A stretch of DNA of 64,000 nucleotides from Ceratotherium simum simum. Its lineage: Eukaryota; Chordata; Mammalia; Perissodactyla; Rhinocerotidae. Both the position numbers and the translations under genes were made by a program. Positions 35,487-48,171 of the stretch are shown here, one piece after another (the stretch's first letter is position 1; each line of letters starts with the position of its first letter). The stretch spans positions 2,567,729 to 2,631,728 of the forward strand of contig NW_004454179.1 in the NCBI RefSeq assembly GCF_000283155.1, given 5' to 3'. Below the pieces are notes generated by a model that searched no databases, was not told the origin of the DNA, and saw only the letters and a program-made list of their open reading frames with translations.

Positions 35487-36019
35487 CTAAAAAGTTTCAA
35501 AAAGAGAACAAGAGGTTCAAAAACTTATTTAGGGTTTAATAGAGTCAAGGTTTTGTTAGGCTTTTTAAAGTTGTTCAATTTGGTTGGTGTTTTCCAGCAA
35601 TTCCAAACTGCAATTAATTTACTAAGAATGTGCAACTCAATTAACTTACCTGAGAGAACCCTAATACAGTGATTTATAGTTAGTACGCCCTCAATAAACA
35701 CCCATTGAATTTAAAGGAGAAAGAACTTAAAAAGACTCATTTTATGGCTAAGTATTAATACGCTAAATGAGATCCATAGTTAATAAAATGTACAATGTAG
35801 TATATCTACTAGATTAGAACTAGCTAATACACATAAGAACCTCAACAGAAATACCACTGATGTTTTCATAACAATACAAAACAATTTTTAAAAATTACTA
35901 GTTGTGCCTTTATCCTGCATTTCTATTTAGCATTCTACTCCCAATATTGTTTATCAACATCCACACTAGAGGTCATTTCACAAATTTATACAAATATGTA
36001 CAATGCTTAGAGATAACAG

Positions 36020-36125
36020 AGCCTAACATCTCGCTTTAGAGATGAGAAAACTAAGACCCTGAGAAGCGAGGCTACTTGTCCAAGGACACAAAGTGGAACA
36101 GTGTAGAGCTAAGACTAAAACTTAG
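36020..36125 (-). repeat. MIR fragment
   Basis: 'gagatgagaaaactaagacc' and 'acttgtccaaggacacaaag', reverse-complement MIR core. Intron 19. Confidence 0.6.
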
Positions 36126-38064
36126 ACACGTCGATCAAATATTTCATCAAAGTTATGAACAGATGATCACACTTTATGATCTGATAACTTTATTTCATGA
36201 GCAATAAGTGTGACTGAGCAAATATACAGTACTTAGTATTTAGTACTGCATAAGACTCACAAACAAGATTTCTCAGACATTCGTAATGACATGTTTGCTC
36301 ACTTTTATAGATGGTAATTTAGACATCAACAGTAAAGGCAGGAAGAGATGCCTGAAGCTGTATTTCACTTTTCTGACCAAGTCCAAGTTTGACCAACAGT
36401 CAAACTTTCTGATCATACACAGGCAGCACTAAGTTCTCTCTTCTCAGAAGAGGAGGGGAACACAGGCTGTAAGTCCACCTCCCTACCCCATACACTTCCA
36501 GCCTTTTCATACACATCCCAAAATCTCTCCTCCTTCGCAATGCCTGAAATTTTTCTTTTAAAACTGTAAATATTATTCCATGGAGAGTTAAATGAAGGAC
36601 TATTTAAGACATTCACATCTGATCAGTTGGCTAAATTAAAATGATTTCCTAACATCTAGCATTTGGAGAGTGGGATGTGAACTGAGTTATTTTCGAGCAT
36701 GGGGCAATTCTCAAGAGCGCTTGGGAGACAAAAGAGACAGGGCCCTAGGAGAGGAGACAGAAAGCAGGAAGTGTAGTAATAACAGAGGTGTGAAAGATAG
36801 ATTTCACTTTGAAATTTTGTTTCTAGACTGGCCTCACTTTGCCTGATGACCAAGAGCTACAGCTTTTGAACGGCAGATCCTGATTCTCCTCTCCACCACG
36901 CTGCAGTGGGACTGCAGAACAAACTAGCACAAGTTTGCAAGGAACCATTACCAGGTCTGGAATGACTGGCCGTGCAGAGCAGCAGAGCCGTGCTCAAGGT
37001 ACCTTTGAGCATTCAACAAAAATATCTGGAGGTAACATAATACTAATATGCCTGAGTTGCTTTAGTAGCTACTCAAATGAGCTAGAAATAGACCCCGGCC
37101 TCAAAAAATGTTTCTAACAAGAGAGATGGAGAAGCACTTCAAACCCAATGCAAGAAAAGAAGTGCTAAGCAGCTTGAATAAGGGAAGGTTCAGAAAACCT
37201 GTGCTGGGAGGTCAGAAGAGGACGTGATTACTTCTAGCTGGGAGTTGTAGAGAAAGTTGAGTGGAATAGGTGGCTTATAAGATGGGCCTGGAAGGATGAA
37301 TAGGGTGTAGACATAGGTCCATGATGAAGGGGGTGGGTGGGGAGGAAGAACTATTTCAGGAGGATGAAACAACTGGAAAAAAAAAGTACAGGCCACACAC
37401 ACACGGGGAACAGCCAACAGTTGAGTTTGGCTAAAAAATAATGCTTCTCATCCCTGGTTTAATATACTTCCCACAAGATAATTTTGAACTGTCCTGAAAA
37501 CAATGCTTAATAAGTTTTATATCAAAAAAACCTATCATTAATGCAAGAGTAAGGCAGCACTGCAAACTCCAATATATTAATTATATTGATTCCTTATGTT
37601 AATTTCTTATAAAATTTGCATGTAATGAATACATGTCGTTATCTACACCTGTGAGTTTCCTAAAACTATTTCTGCCAAAGACTCCTATGGGCTTCCAATC
37701 AGGTATTACTATCCTAGTTTCCATTTTTTATAAATAAATTTTATTTCATGCTTCACAGTCAACATTTCTTTAGATTTGTGATTTTTGTACTTCCTAACTC
37801 CTCTACACTCAATTACCAGTCAAGTCCAGTATCATTCTCTTCAAAATAATTGCCTACCTCCAATTTCACCTCTTTGGCCCACCTACAGAGAATTTTCTGG
37901 CAGAATTATCTATCTTTAACCATACTTCTATAAATAGCAGAGGATCCCAGTAGATCTTTACCATAAAACTATACCTTACCATCCAAGTGAATTTAACCAT
38001 CTGTAATCACCCACAATATTATGTCAAAGTTGTCCATTACCAAAGTTATAACATTTCAACTTAC

Positions 38065-38176
38065 TGTCAGGGAGCTGAACTTCTCTATATCGAACTAGCT
38101 GACTTGGAAGGAGAGGTTTCGTATGAGCATGTTCAATAAGGGTATCTTCAACCATCTGCATAATTCCTAATGCAGC
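38065..38176 (-). CDS. IDE: IDE exon 19 (residues 737-774, last codon split)
   Basis: 112 bp: 37 codons ([20 protein letters not shown] to VQLPD) plus A, the first base of R774. Acceptor ...TTCCACAG, donor GTAAGT. It covers the end of domain 3 and entry to domain 4. Matches human as remembered. Confidence 0.97.
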
Positions 38177-38619
38177 CTGTGGAAAAAGAAAGGCCGTAGC
38201 ACATTACAAAAACACAAATGTATCTTGTCTGTGAAAATAAAAATAGTATATTGGATGATAGCCCATGCAATATGAAAATAACATACTTGTAAAATAAACT
38301 AGCCTAGTTCATCATAAAAATGAATTTTAAATCTTAAAATACGTTTGATCCTATTCAAATGGATAAAAATTCAATTTGTCAATATGCAATACAGTCAATA
38401 CGGTAGTAGTGAGGAGAAACAGAGACCCAGACAATCATCAACACTGATCTCAATGCCAGGAAAAAGGCACTGCCAAAGCCGGAGAGGTGTTGGTAATGGA
38501 AAGTTGGCCTCAAGTGAATGAGTCTGACCAGACACCTGGGGTTATAGCAAAGCAAAGGAGGTGAGTGAGCATAAGGCTTTATTTTGAATACAACTGACCT
38601 TGGTAAGGATCCTGTCTCT

Positions 38620-38930
38620 GCCACTTATTAGCATCTGACCTTGGGCATACTGTTTTGGAGGCAGTATAACGAGTGGTAGAGAGAGTGGGCTCTTAAGACA
38701 GACTGCCATAGGAATCCCAGAGTGCTTTCCATGGGCTAAACACTTGGCTTGTACTATTTAATTTAACCCTTATAATTCTAATTTTACAGATAAGGCAACT
38801 GAGCACAGAGAAGTCAACACATTTTCAGAAGATTACATATCTAGTATGTAGCAGAGTCAGGATTTGAATTCAGGCTGTGGGATTCCATACTGTGTGCTCT
38901 TATCCACTGCACAGTCCTGCTGTCCTACAC
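38620..38930. repeat. Two MIR fragments in opposite orientations
   Basis: 38620-38680 reads sense MIR ('ctctgccacttattagcatc', 'gaccttgggcatact'). 38740-38930 reads antisense ('acagataaggcaactgagca', 'gtcaggatttgaattcaggc'). Intron 18. Confidence 0.6.
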
Positions 38931-39194
38931 GGAGTGGGGATACTTATTCCCATTTCCTCCTATGACTGCACAAGGCAGGCAACAGCACAGGAGGCAGCCA
39001 TGAAAGTAGGTCCACAGGTAACCTAGATCATTCTACTCCCCCTATACCCTCTCCTACCTTTCTCCATAGAGCAGAGAAGGTTGAGTAACACTAATGCACT
39101 TATAATCACACTGTGGTGGCTAATAGTCTTAGACTAGGGTAAAAAAGTCTCTTGTATTGATCCATAAAAGATTGCTAAAAGCCCAACCACCGAC

Positions 39195-39286
39195 CTGCTT
39201 TGTTATGTTTCCATGAAGAAGGGCTTCAATGTGCAGCCGTGACAGGAGCTGAGGTATGAAGGCCTTAAGGCGAGGAAGGGTGACAT
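39195..39286 (-). CDS. IDE: IDE exon 18 (residues 706-736)
   Basis: 92 bp: AT completing D706, then 30 codons, [20 protein letters not shown] to GNITKQ. Acceptor ...TTCACAG. The donor is CAG|GTCGGT, with an unusual pyrimidine at +3, although +5 G and the upstream CAG are consensus. It contains the 'EALLHGN' signature of M16 C-terminal domains. Confidence 0.96.
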
Positions 39287-39339
39287 CTGTGAAGGTGTAA
39301 GAAATAATAAGCTCTACCTATGAATTTTTTTAATAAAAA

Positions 39340-39930
39340 ACTGAGATAATTTGAGACTTACAAAAGAGTTGCAAATACAGCACAGAGTTCCTGTAGACTC
39401 TTCACCCAGTTTTTCCTGATGTTACTATCTTTCATGACCATGGTACAATGATCAAAACTAAGAAATTAACACTGGTACCATACTATTAACTAAAACACAC
39501 ATTTTATTTGGATTTCAGTGTTTTCACTAAAATTCCTTTTCTGTTCCAGGATCTAATCTAGGATTCCACCTTGCATCTAGTTGTCATATGTCCTTACAGT
39601 TTCCTCCAATCTGCAACAGTTCCTCGGTCTTCCTTATCTTTCATGACCTTAAGATTTTTGAAGAGTACTATTCAGTTATTTTATAGAATGCTCTTTATTT
39701 GGGTTTTTCTAGTGTTTTCTCATAAGTGAGCTTATGTGTTACTAAGAAGAACACCACAGAGGTAACCTGCCTTTCTCAGTGCCTTTCTCACCAGAGGTTC
39801 GTGATGTTGATATGTTGTAGTACGGTGACACTGACATTGATCGCTTGGTTAAGGTGGTGTCTGCCAGATGTCTTTACTGCGAGTGTACTATTTTAATCTT
39901 TTGGTTAAAATTGAGTAACTAATGTATGCT
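39340..39930 (-). mobile_element. L1 3' relic, antisense
   Basis: 'gacttacaaaagagttgcaa', 'gtagactcttcacccagttt', 'tgatcaaaactaagaaatta' are the antisense 3' end of an old L1; shares sequence with 60340-60545. Intron 17. Confidence 0.6.
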
Positions 39931-40067
39931 CTACGAGCAATTAGGAAAAGCCACCTGTCCATCAATGCCTACTTTTCCCATTGTAATTAATAAATATTTA
40001 TTTGAGGGAAAATACTTTGAGACTATACAAATATTCTTTTTTTCTTAACTTTTATCCACTAATTTTA

Positions 40068-40356
40068 TTTTATTTTATTATTATTATTTTTTTAATTAGG
40101 TTTTACTTCTTTTTTTGTGTGTGAGGAAGATCAGCCCTGAGCTAACATCCAATGCCAATCCTCTTCTTTTTTGCTGAGGAAGATTGGCCCTGGGCTAACA
40201 TCCACGCCCATCTTCCTCTACTTTACATGGGACGCCACCATAGCACGGCTTGACAAGTGGTGCATCGGTGCGTGCCCGGGATCCGCAACTGCAAACCTCA
40301 GGCCGCCAAAGCGGAGCGCGAGCACTTAAGCACTGCGCCACTGGGCCAGCCCCACA
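40068..40356 (-). repeat. ERE SINE, long-tail form
   Basis: Minus orientation, T-rich tail then gaggaagatcagccctgagc to ccactgggccagcccc. Perfect duplication atccactaatttta at 40054 and 40357. Confidence 0.93.
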
Positions 40357-40584
40357 TCCACTAATTTTAGCATCCAATGACGGATACTGTCTGTACCAAT
40401 TACTACTATGGCATCCTAATAGTGATTTTCTAGTCCCCTCACTTCTTTTACATGTATTGATTTAATTCTTCAATAAGGAAGAGTTGTCCTTTCTCCATTT
40501 AGGACACCATACTAATAATTGCTACAGTGGCTGCTAAAATTAGAGACTAAAATCTAAAGAGAGACATGGGAGGGGAATTAACAA

Positions 40585-40790
40585 GTGCTTACTATGGGTC
40601 TGGCATTTTACAGATGTTATCTTATAAACTATAAAGTATGTACTTTATTTCCATTTTAAAGATGAGAAAACTGAAGTTAAGAAAATTTAAGTTTCCTGTC
40701 CAAAGTCATCAAGCTAGTAAGTTGCAGAGCTGGCATTTGATCTTGGGTCTAACATTTCAAAGTGCATACTTGTTCCACTCCACTGCACCG
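40585..40790 (-). repeat. MIR SINE
   Basis: 'agtgcttactatgggtctgg', 'aaagatgagaaaactgaagt', 'agctagtaagttgcagagct': a nearly full-length reverse-complement MIR. Confidence 0.75.
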
Positions 40791-40879
40791 CCTCAGGAGC
40801 TTCCCTCACTAGCCACCCCCAGCCCTCTCTGCAGACCTCTATCACAACACTTACTGTCTTTGCCTCTACTGAAATGATC

Positions 40880-41020
40880 TGTTTACATTTGTGCTTTGCC
40901 ACTAGACTGGCGCTCCTTGACCTAAGAAATCCCCTCTAATTGACCTTTTTTTTTATCTCAAGCACCTGGAGTCTAGGGCCTGGTGCACAGCAGGCAGTCA
41001 GTAAATGCTGTTGGACCACA
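40880..41020 (+). repeat. L2 3'-end relic
   Basis: 'agactggcgctccttgacct', 'agggcctggtgcacagcagg', 'cagtcagtaaatgctgttgg' match the L2 3' terminus. Confidence 0.6.
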
Positions 41021-41425
41021 CTGAACTCTGAGTCAGATCCAGTTAATTTGCTTCTTGTTACCCTGCACCTGGATGGCTGACTGACTTAGAATCATGGGGA
41101 GCCAGCCTCTCACATTGGATTGTCTCCAGATTAAACCATGTTGGCATTACTGGTTTATTGTATGAGTATATATATCAAAACAATGTTTATTTAATAGAGC
41201 AGAGAATTTCAACCAGAAAAGTGTTAACTTTCTCGTTATAAAACACAGTTTAAGAAGGCTTCACACACCTAGGAGATACTTTAGAGCTTATTCTGCTTAA
41301 AATTCACATACCATCTGACCCAGAATCCAACAAAGGGGGAAAACAACCCCCAAAACCTCTGCTTTTTGATTATGCTGAATGCAGGTTCACTTTCTTGAAA
41401 ATATATTTAAAATCAATTGCATGTT

Positions 41426-41673
41426 TTTTTTGTGTGTGTGTGAGGAAGATTAGCCCTGAGCTAACATCCGTTGCCAATCCTCCTCTTTTTGCTGAGGAAG
41501 ATGGGCCCTGGGTTAACATCTGTGCCCACCTTCCTCCACTTTTTATAGTGGACGCCACCACAGCATGGCTTGAGAAGCAGTGTGTCAGTGCGAGACTGGG
41601 ATCTGAACCTGTGAACCCTGGGCCGCCACAGCGGAGCACGCGCACTTAACCGTTACGCCACCGGGCCGGCCCC
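41426..41673 (-). repeat. ERE SINE, long-tail form
   Basis: gtgtgtgaggaagattagcc to cgccaccgggccggcccc, minus orientation, two tail modules. Intron 17. Confidence 0.94.
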
Positions 41674-42651
41674 TGTGATACTTTTTTAAAAAGGTAAAAT
41701 TCTTGCTATTAACTGGATGCGACTCACAACAATTTTGCAAAGAAAGGTATATTAACTGTCCAGATTAAAAATGCATCTCTTCTAGTTAATGAATTTTATA
41801 ATCTATATGCCTACCCAACACCTGAGGCAACCAATAAAATAATTTGTTTCAATACTTTGCTCTTGATTAGTCACTGAAGACATCAAAAGCATAGTGTTAC
41901 ATCATAAGTAAGCACTTGTCATAAAAGATCACTAAAAATTCAACAGTATTCTTTTTTCTTATTGCTAGGCATGTAGGAAGAAATATTAATTGGTAAAGTA
42001 ATGCTGAGAAGTGGGGAAAAAGAACAATAATAAGGGTGATATCAGTCTACATTCTTTCCAACAAAACAACGCTGAATGTAATTTCACTCCATTCAATAGG
42101 CATTCATCAGACACACACCAAAGACATAATATTCTAGATACTAAATAAAGAGGATAAAAGGAAGGCATAATCACTGCCCTCAAGGAATTTAGGACTTAGA
42201 ACAAAACCTCTGAAAACTAGATTTAAGATTTTAGGGGAAAAAAACAATAAAAGATGACTCTTTAGGCTTTACACATTTTCCAGTTTTTAACTGAGCAAAT
42301 CTAAAGATGCCTGAGCACTCCTTTTAAGCTCAGCCCCTTTTTCCTATTCTGAAAGCTTCAATATTAATAAGGTAAGTGCTTGGGGTCAAAACATTTAGTC
42401 ATCTGCAGAAATCTGTGAATACTAAAAACTAACTGCTGTGGGTCCCGGTTGAAAACAGCAAATGTGGCTAAACTGCCTGAATACAAAAGCCACTTCAAAG
42501 GCCACCACTGTTTTTATAAAAAGTATGCACAGCTGGCTTTAATAGAACTAGAAGTTATTAAAAGCATAAACACTAGATATCACAATAAACCAAAATGATT
42601 TTAGAGAAAAATGAAGAAGGCATTAGCTTATAAGTAGAAAGAGAGTCTCAC

Positions 42652-42772
42652 CATCCAGGGCTTCTTTTAATTCATCTTTCGTCCAGGCCACTTCAGTCAT
42701 CAGCAAGCGGAGGTAGTACATGGCGTGCTGGTGAGGCTGTTCAGCTCGGAAATTGTTAAGAGATCGCATATA
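42652..42772 (-). CDS. IDE: IDE exon 17 (residues 666-706, last codon split)
   Basis: 121 bp: 40 codons ([20 protein letters not shown] to ELKEALD) plus G, the first base of D706. Acceptor ...CACTAG, donor GTGAGA. Domain 3 helices. Matches human as remembered. Confidence 0.97.
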
Positions 42773-43677
42773 CTAGTGGAGGGAGACATGGATTGATTAA
42801 TTTTATAAATCCTTTCAAAACCATTTCAAAACATCAGATTTAATCAAACTTCACTTTGCATTAATCATGTGTTACTGGGATGATTTGCTTCTTTTTCTTT
42901 TTTGAAGTTAGATAACTTAGAACGGGGCTTACTCCTCTCTGATCCTGAAACTAAAGGGCATGCTCATTCTTTTTCCAGGCTTTATCTCCAGCATCTGCCA
43001 TGTAGTCTTAAGTGCCTTCATTACAGGACATCTCTCATCCCTCAGAAAGTTATCCCCAGTTTTCAGTGCCTCCATCTCTTGGCATCCTTTGTTTCTACAC
43101 CACAAGGCCATTCCAAAAGTCTCTACAAGCAAGCAACATGTACATTTATATATATAAAACATCAGATCTTTATTTGAGAACTGATGGTAATTTCTTTTGG
43201 TGCAAAATGAAAGTCATAGTTTGGCTTTTAAAGTAGCTATCCATCTCATATTTCCATTACTGGGCCAACGGTGAGTTGAATTTAAGTGGAAGATACATCC
43301 AGCCTATCATGTGATAAGGTTCTAGTGGTAGGCAGACGTCAGACTGCAGAATTGTGTGTTCTTCTGAAGTGGAGGCTGGATGAAACCCTCAAGGAGTCCT
43401 TGAAAGCCAACAGTCTACCTCAGGCTTCTCTCTGAAAGCCAGTGCTGCAAACTTCCTAGCTCTTGGGGCCTACAGAGAAGGGGGTCAGGCGTCCACCAGA
43501 ATCTCCCAAGCTTTCTTTCCCGGTAAAGTATAGGATTGAGCAAAGACAGGGTGAAATGATTGCTGCAGGGTTATGAATGCTTCTTTTCCTCCTCTCCTCT
43601 TTTTCAAAAATGTTCATAATATGGCAATGTTACCTTACGAATAAAAAAAATTACAAAAATGAGTTGAGAAAACTTAC

Positions 43678-43788
43678 TGCCTCTTTGATAATTTCAAATC
43701 TTTTTTCATCAATCTCAAAGGTAGCCATTTTCTCAATAATCTTCTTCAGCAAAATTGGCTGCTTGTCATTGTAACCTTTCACCGAGAG
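43678..43788 (-). CDS. IDE: IDE exon 16 (residues 629-665)
   Basis: 111 bp, 37 codons, phase 0 both ends; acceptor ...CTGTAG, donor [26 protein letters not shown] through RFEIIKEA, the domain 3 'GYNDKQPxLL' segment typical of M16A proteases. Matches human as remembered. It accepts splicing from 15a or 15b, since both end in phase 0. Confidence 0.97.
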
Positions 43789-45647
43789 CTACAGAAAGAG
43801 TTCAGAGTATTAAAAGTCCAAAAATACCATGAAACAACTTCCAAATAAACCCCTTAAGCTTGATTTTTAAACACTTAGAAAGTCCCCAAACCAGGTGTAT
43901 TAAAATAAAAATGAAACAAAAAATTCAATTAATTTACCTTCCCATAAATATAGTTTAACATTCAGGAAAATAACATTAACTGTCTTTATTTACCAATACC
44001 CAGAAGTATAATTTTGCTTTTCCTAAACAAAATCAACAGTAGGAAAACTCACCTGATGCCTAACTATGGCAGCATATACAAGATCATCAAAATTCAAGCT
44101 CTCATTAAATCAAAATTAATTACAGAATGTGTTTTTTAAGTTTAATCTTCAAAAAGAATTTCTAAGGAATGGTAGGTTCACGGTTTTTATAGGTGTGGCA
44201 ACAAGGTAAAAATCACAGGGGAGTATTATCTAGCAAACTATTGGATATGTCCCAAAGTTGTTTATATTTAAATATTTAAAAAATCATCTTTGGAGAAATT
44301 AGGCAGCCTCAATTTTGTATTATATGGCATTTTGCCACTTTTCTCATTTAATGTTGCCCAATAAGGATCCATACATCTCCCTACTTGCTTATTGGATGAG
44401 TTCTGCTGATGTACCAAAAGCCAATGGCAAAACAGATGTGTAGTGAGGACACACTGTCTGTACCACCAGGATTTTGTCTGGGGATGATTTACTTTAATAG
44501 TCTCTGAAAGCATAACATTTTGAAAAGCGGGGGATGCCTATTACTATATGTCCACATGGTGGCATCCACAGCAGTAGAGGACACATGTAACTAGAATGCC
44601 TATGAAAGCCTCTACCTTATAGAAAATGACAGGCAAGAACCTCAGCAGGAGTGAAGGTCAATGGCCATGGAGAGCACATCACATGCCATGGGAACTAGAC
44701 TGACAACTAGCAGAAAGCCCATTTTGTCACAAATAAAAAATCACTTTTTTGAATGGTAACATTCTACTAAAACTCAAACAACAGATTATTACTTTTCTAT
44801 TTGGAGTTTATTTTTATTTCTGAGCTTCAAATTTCCTTGGACTCTGAGAATGGTTAGGTTATATATACTCTTATACGTTAAACAAAAGCTACGAGAAAAT
44901 TTACGTCTGTGAAGAAAAAAAGTCATTGCAAAATAAACAAAATTTTAAAACCCTAAAATCTTTTGTATAAAAATTTATAAAGAGGAGTACATAGCACATG
45001 CTTTCATTTTAGTTGTTACTAAAACATACAATATCTTTTCAAGAAAAGTGAAGATGAATGTGTGCCATAAAAGGGATGTTAATTCAGGAATGCGATATAA
45101 GTTTGAAAACATATCAGAAACAGTTTCAAGAGAAAGGATCTAGTTATTTCTTAGGATACTTTTAATAGTGCTTATTTTAAAACACACTTAAAAGCAGTTA
45201 ATGATGCATGTGACAAAATAAATTAAATGAAAATGTCAGATGTATTTGGACACAGGAATTCTCCTACTATCAGTAGAAATAAAGGAAGCTTATATATAAG
45301 TAAAATTCAAGCACCACAATCACTGTGGACATTTTTCACTTACAGATGTTAATATACTCAAATACATGGAAAGAACAACATGCTTTCAGGATTAACATGT
45401 TAAACATTTCAAGCAGAGGAACATGCAAATAAATGTAGCACACATACATGTTCACAAGATGCACTAAATGCTACTGAATCATTCATTAGTGGAACTAATG
45501 CTAATTTGAGTTCTTGACTCATTAAAAAGGTGCAAGGAAAAAACCATCAATCTTCTTGTTTAAAAACGCAGAAGTTAATAGTTTTCCCAAGCTTAACATA
45601 ATGCTTACACAGTGTGGCGCCTTTTCTTTGGTTTTCATTTTACTTAC

Positions 45648-45792
45648 AAGTATTGCATTCATTCCTGATGCAATGCCATAGTTCAAACCTGAGAGGCGTG
45701 CTGCATATGTATACTCTTTTAAATCATCCTTCAATAACCTGATAAACAGGTATGTCATGTTGCAATGGAGAGGATCAGCATAAATGTAGCGA
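45648..45792 (-). CDS. IDE: IDE exon 15b, mutually exclusive alternative to exon 15a
   Basis: 145 bp: T completes S580 (AGT), then 48 codons, RYIYADPLHCNMTYLFIRLL to GMNAIL. A strong pyrimidine-rich acceptor (TTTTTCTTTTTGTTAG) and a consensus GTAAGT donor. By my alignment 24 of 48 residues equal exon 15a, including the DPLHCNM and EYxYAAxLxGLxY motifs, so the pair arose by exon duplication. In human the 15b isoform is reported to be expressed but to degrade insulin and amyloid-beta less efficiently. The open frame and intact splice sites here argue it is still functional in this species, not a decaying copy. Confidence 0.93.
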
Positions 45793-46061
45793 CTAACAAA
45801 AAGAAAAACAGAAGAAATGCTTTGATACCTCAAGCAGTGGCATGGTAATGAAGAAACATGACCGAAGAGTATGGATATGCAGCCTCATGATCTGAATCTC
45901 TAGGGAAATAGTATAGGCCAACCTTATGTTTTACAACGGCAGAAAGACTTCATTCTCTGTTGTCAAAGACCAAGACTTCAGATACAGAATGGGTGAGATC
46001 TAAACCTAAATCAAGGTCCAATTTTGTTTGAGGAGAAAAATATGACAATCTGATGAAAGAT

Positions 46062-46082
46062 GTTAAAAAAAAAAAAAAAAAG
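46062..46082. repeat. Poly(A) run downstream of the exon 15b acceptor side
   Basis: About 18 A on the plus strand (poly-T in the IDE transcript sense), in the 500-nt intron between exons 15a and 15b. No retroelement body was recognised next to it. Confidence 0.7.
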
Positions 46083-46292
46083 AAATCAAGGAAAATTTGC
46101 ATAATATGAATGGTATATTGCTGAATACTTAGAATAAGAGCTAACTTAAAAATTAAATGATGAGAAAATATGCTTAGCCACAAAGATTTTTTAAAAAGAA
46201 ATTAAACTCATACCCTCAATCAAAAATGCTTCCATCAAATCAATATAAAAAAACTGTTGATGAGTGGAAGGCTCTAAGACGTGGGTACTTAC

Positions 46293-46437
46293 ATACATCC
46301 CATAGATGGTATTTTGTAGGTCATAGCTCAAGCCTGCTAGCTCTGCTGCATATGCATACTCGTTGAGTGAGTCTTTGAGGAGCTCAAGGTACAAATAGGC
46401 CATGTTACAGTGCAAGGGGTCCACATAAGCAAATGGG
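46293..46437 (-). CDS. IDE: IDE exon 15a (residues 580-628), canonical alternative exon
   Basis: 145 bp: C completes S580 (AGC), then 48 codons from [20 protein letters not shown] to NTIYGMY. Acceptor ...CTTCCAG, donor GTAAGT. Domain 3 helix and strand segment with C590. The identical length and phase of exon 15b, about 500 nt further downstream, mark these as mutually exclusive: including both (290 nt) or neither would break the frame. This exon gives the main, fully active isoform in human. Confidence 0.97.
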
Positions 46438-47074
46438 CTGGAAGAAAATGTTGACAGTAAAATAGCTGATTTATTACTTCCCAATGAGATGTGGCCTTTC
46501 GAGATGGATCAAGAAACTGAATACCAATAAATATAATTTCCTGAAGATATGGTTTGAATTCTTGAGTCTGTCTCTTCTTCTCATGAGGAAAAAATAAGAT
46601 GTCTGAGAAAGAAGCCTGAAATATGCCATGTGTGCTGGTGGTGGTGAAGAGGGAGAAGCAATTGCTTACCCTGGATGGTGTGGCAGAACTGCCAAGTTAG
46701 AAACGCAGGGCAGGTAAGGAGTGGGAATGGGCCAAAACACATGCCTACATCTAGGCTAGTAGGAGAAGGCACAGCTGATAGAGCTGATACAGCATTTGCA
46801 CGTCCTCTCTTTCTCCCTGTAAGCAAGCCATACCCTTGGTGGACAGGAGTATGAGATTGAGAAGTTTGTGTGCTGTGATTATATGAACAAGAAATTGAGA
46901 CCTGTGAAAATGTTAGCTTGTCTCTGAGTTTCCCCCAAAACCAACAAAGCTAGAGCACTGTCAGTAAAATAACTGATAGTTTCTACCACCTAACTACAGC
47001 CAGAACTAGAAAAAATATTAAAACAGGAAAATGCTTAAGTGAGAAAAAGTAAAAAAAGAGGAAACAATTATAGA

Positions 47075-47240
47075 GTGCAAGAGCTAAACAGGACCACAGA
47101 GATCACCTAATTTAAATCATCATTGCCAATGAGAAACAATTTTCCTCATGTCACCTGGGCTGGTGACAGTAGAGTTAGGATTCAAATGCAAGTCAAATGA
47201 CCTACTCATTTGATTATATGACACTGCTTACCTTTATGAG
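47075..47240 (-). repeat. MIR-like relic
   Basis: 'gcaagagctaaacaggacca', 'gagttaggattcaaatgcaa' layout of reverse-complement MIR-type SINE. Intron 14. Confidence 0.45.
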
Positions 47241-47249
47241 AAGCAAGAA

Positions 47250-47665
47250 AAAGATTCATTCATTCAACAAATATGTATTACATGTTTACTACCATGCTAG
47301 GCTCTTCTCTAGGTACTGGGAATAAAGGAGCAAATCAGGCAAAGTCCCTGACCTCAGAGTTTATAGTCTACTTGGAGGAGAGAAATAATCAATTTAAATA
47401 TGATACAACAGGTGGTGATAGTGCTATGAATAAAAATTAGGCAGGGTAAGGGGAATAGGAGTGCCAAGTGGTGGTGGCAGGACAGGAAGATTGCTAGTTT
47501 ACGTAAGATGGTGAACCAGGGCCTCTCTGATAAGCTTACATCTGGGCCCAGAACTGAAGGAAGCAAAGGAGCAAGCCCGTGGGATATCTGGGCAGGGCAG
47601 ACAACTTTCCAGGCTGCGGAAACAGCTAGTGCAAAGGACCTGAGGCAGATGCCTGGTTGGCTTGT
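47250..47665 (-). repeat. L2-type LINE relic
   Basis: 'ttcattcaacaaatatgtat', 'ctaggtactgggaataaagg', 'gtgcaaaggacctgaggcag': antisense L2-type sequence. Intron 14. Confidence 0.55.
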
Positions 47666-48171
47666 TTGGCAGCAAATTAAAAGTTTCACTCTATCTGTAG
47701 CACAGTAAATATAATTAATGTACTGATAGCAAAGCCAACAATTTTATCAAAGCTGATAATGAAGCAAAAATAGGGGTGAAATACTTAGTCACATAGAGAA
47801 TTAAAATCAAAGAAAAAATTCTATAGCTCTACAAACATTCTCCACCTGGAAAATCTAAATGAATGCTCTGTCACTGAATTTTTTTAAGTATTATACATGA
47901 TGACAGACTTCCTTCTTTAGGCAAACAGCAGCTCAGAAACTTAATGGCACAACTCACAGAAGCAAAATCATCAAAATGAAAGTGAGTCTGTGAAAAGGCT
48001 TAGTCCCACAGGCACCTATGTACCTTTCTCAGGTGGAAGTGAAAAGCCAGAAAAAGCCAAGTCTGGGAGCTCAAAGCCACATGGCTCAAGCTCAGAACGC
48101 AATTCCAAAAAGTATCCTGAAATGCTGCACCCACAGCAGCTGTGCTGGCAAACTGGAGAGGGTCCCAAACT

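Noticed and set aside
45648..45792. Exon 15b as a decayed duplicate exon
   Set aside because: Frame, length, phase and both splice sites are intact and it matches the described human alternative exon.
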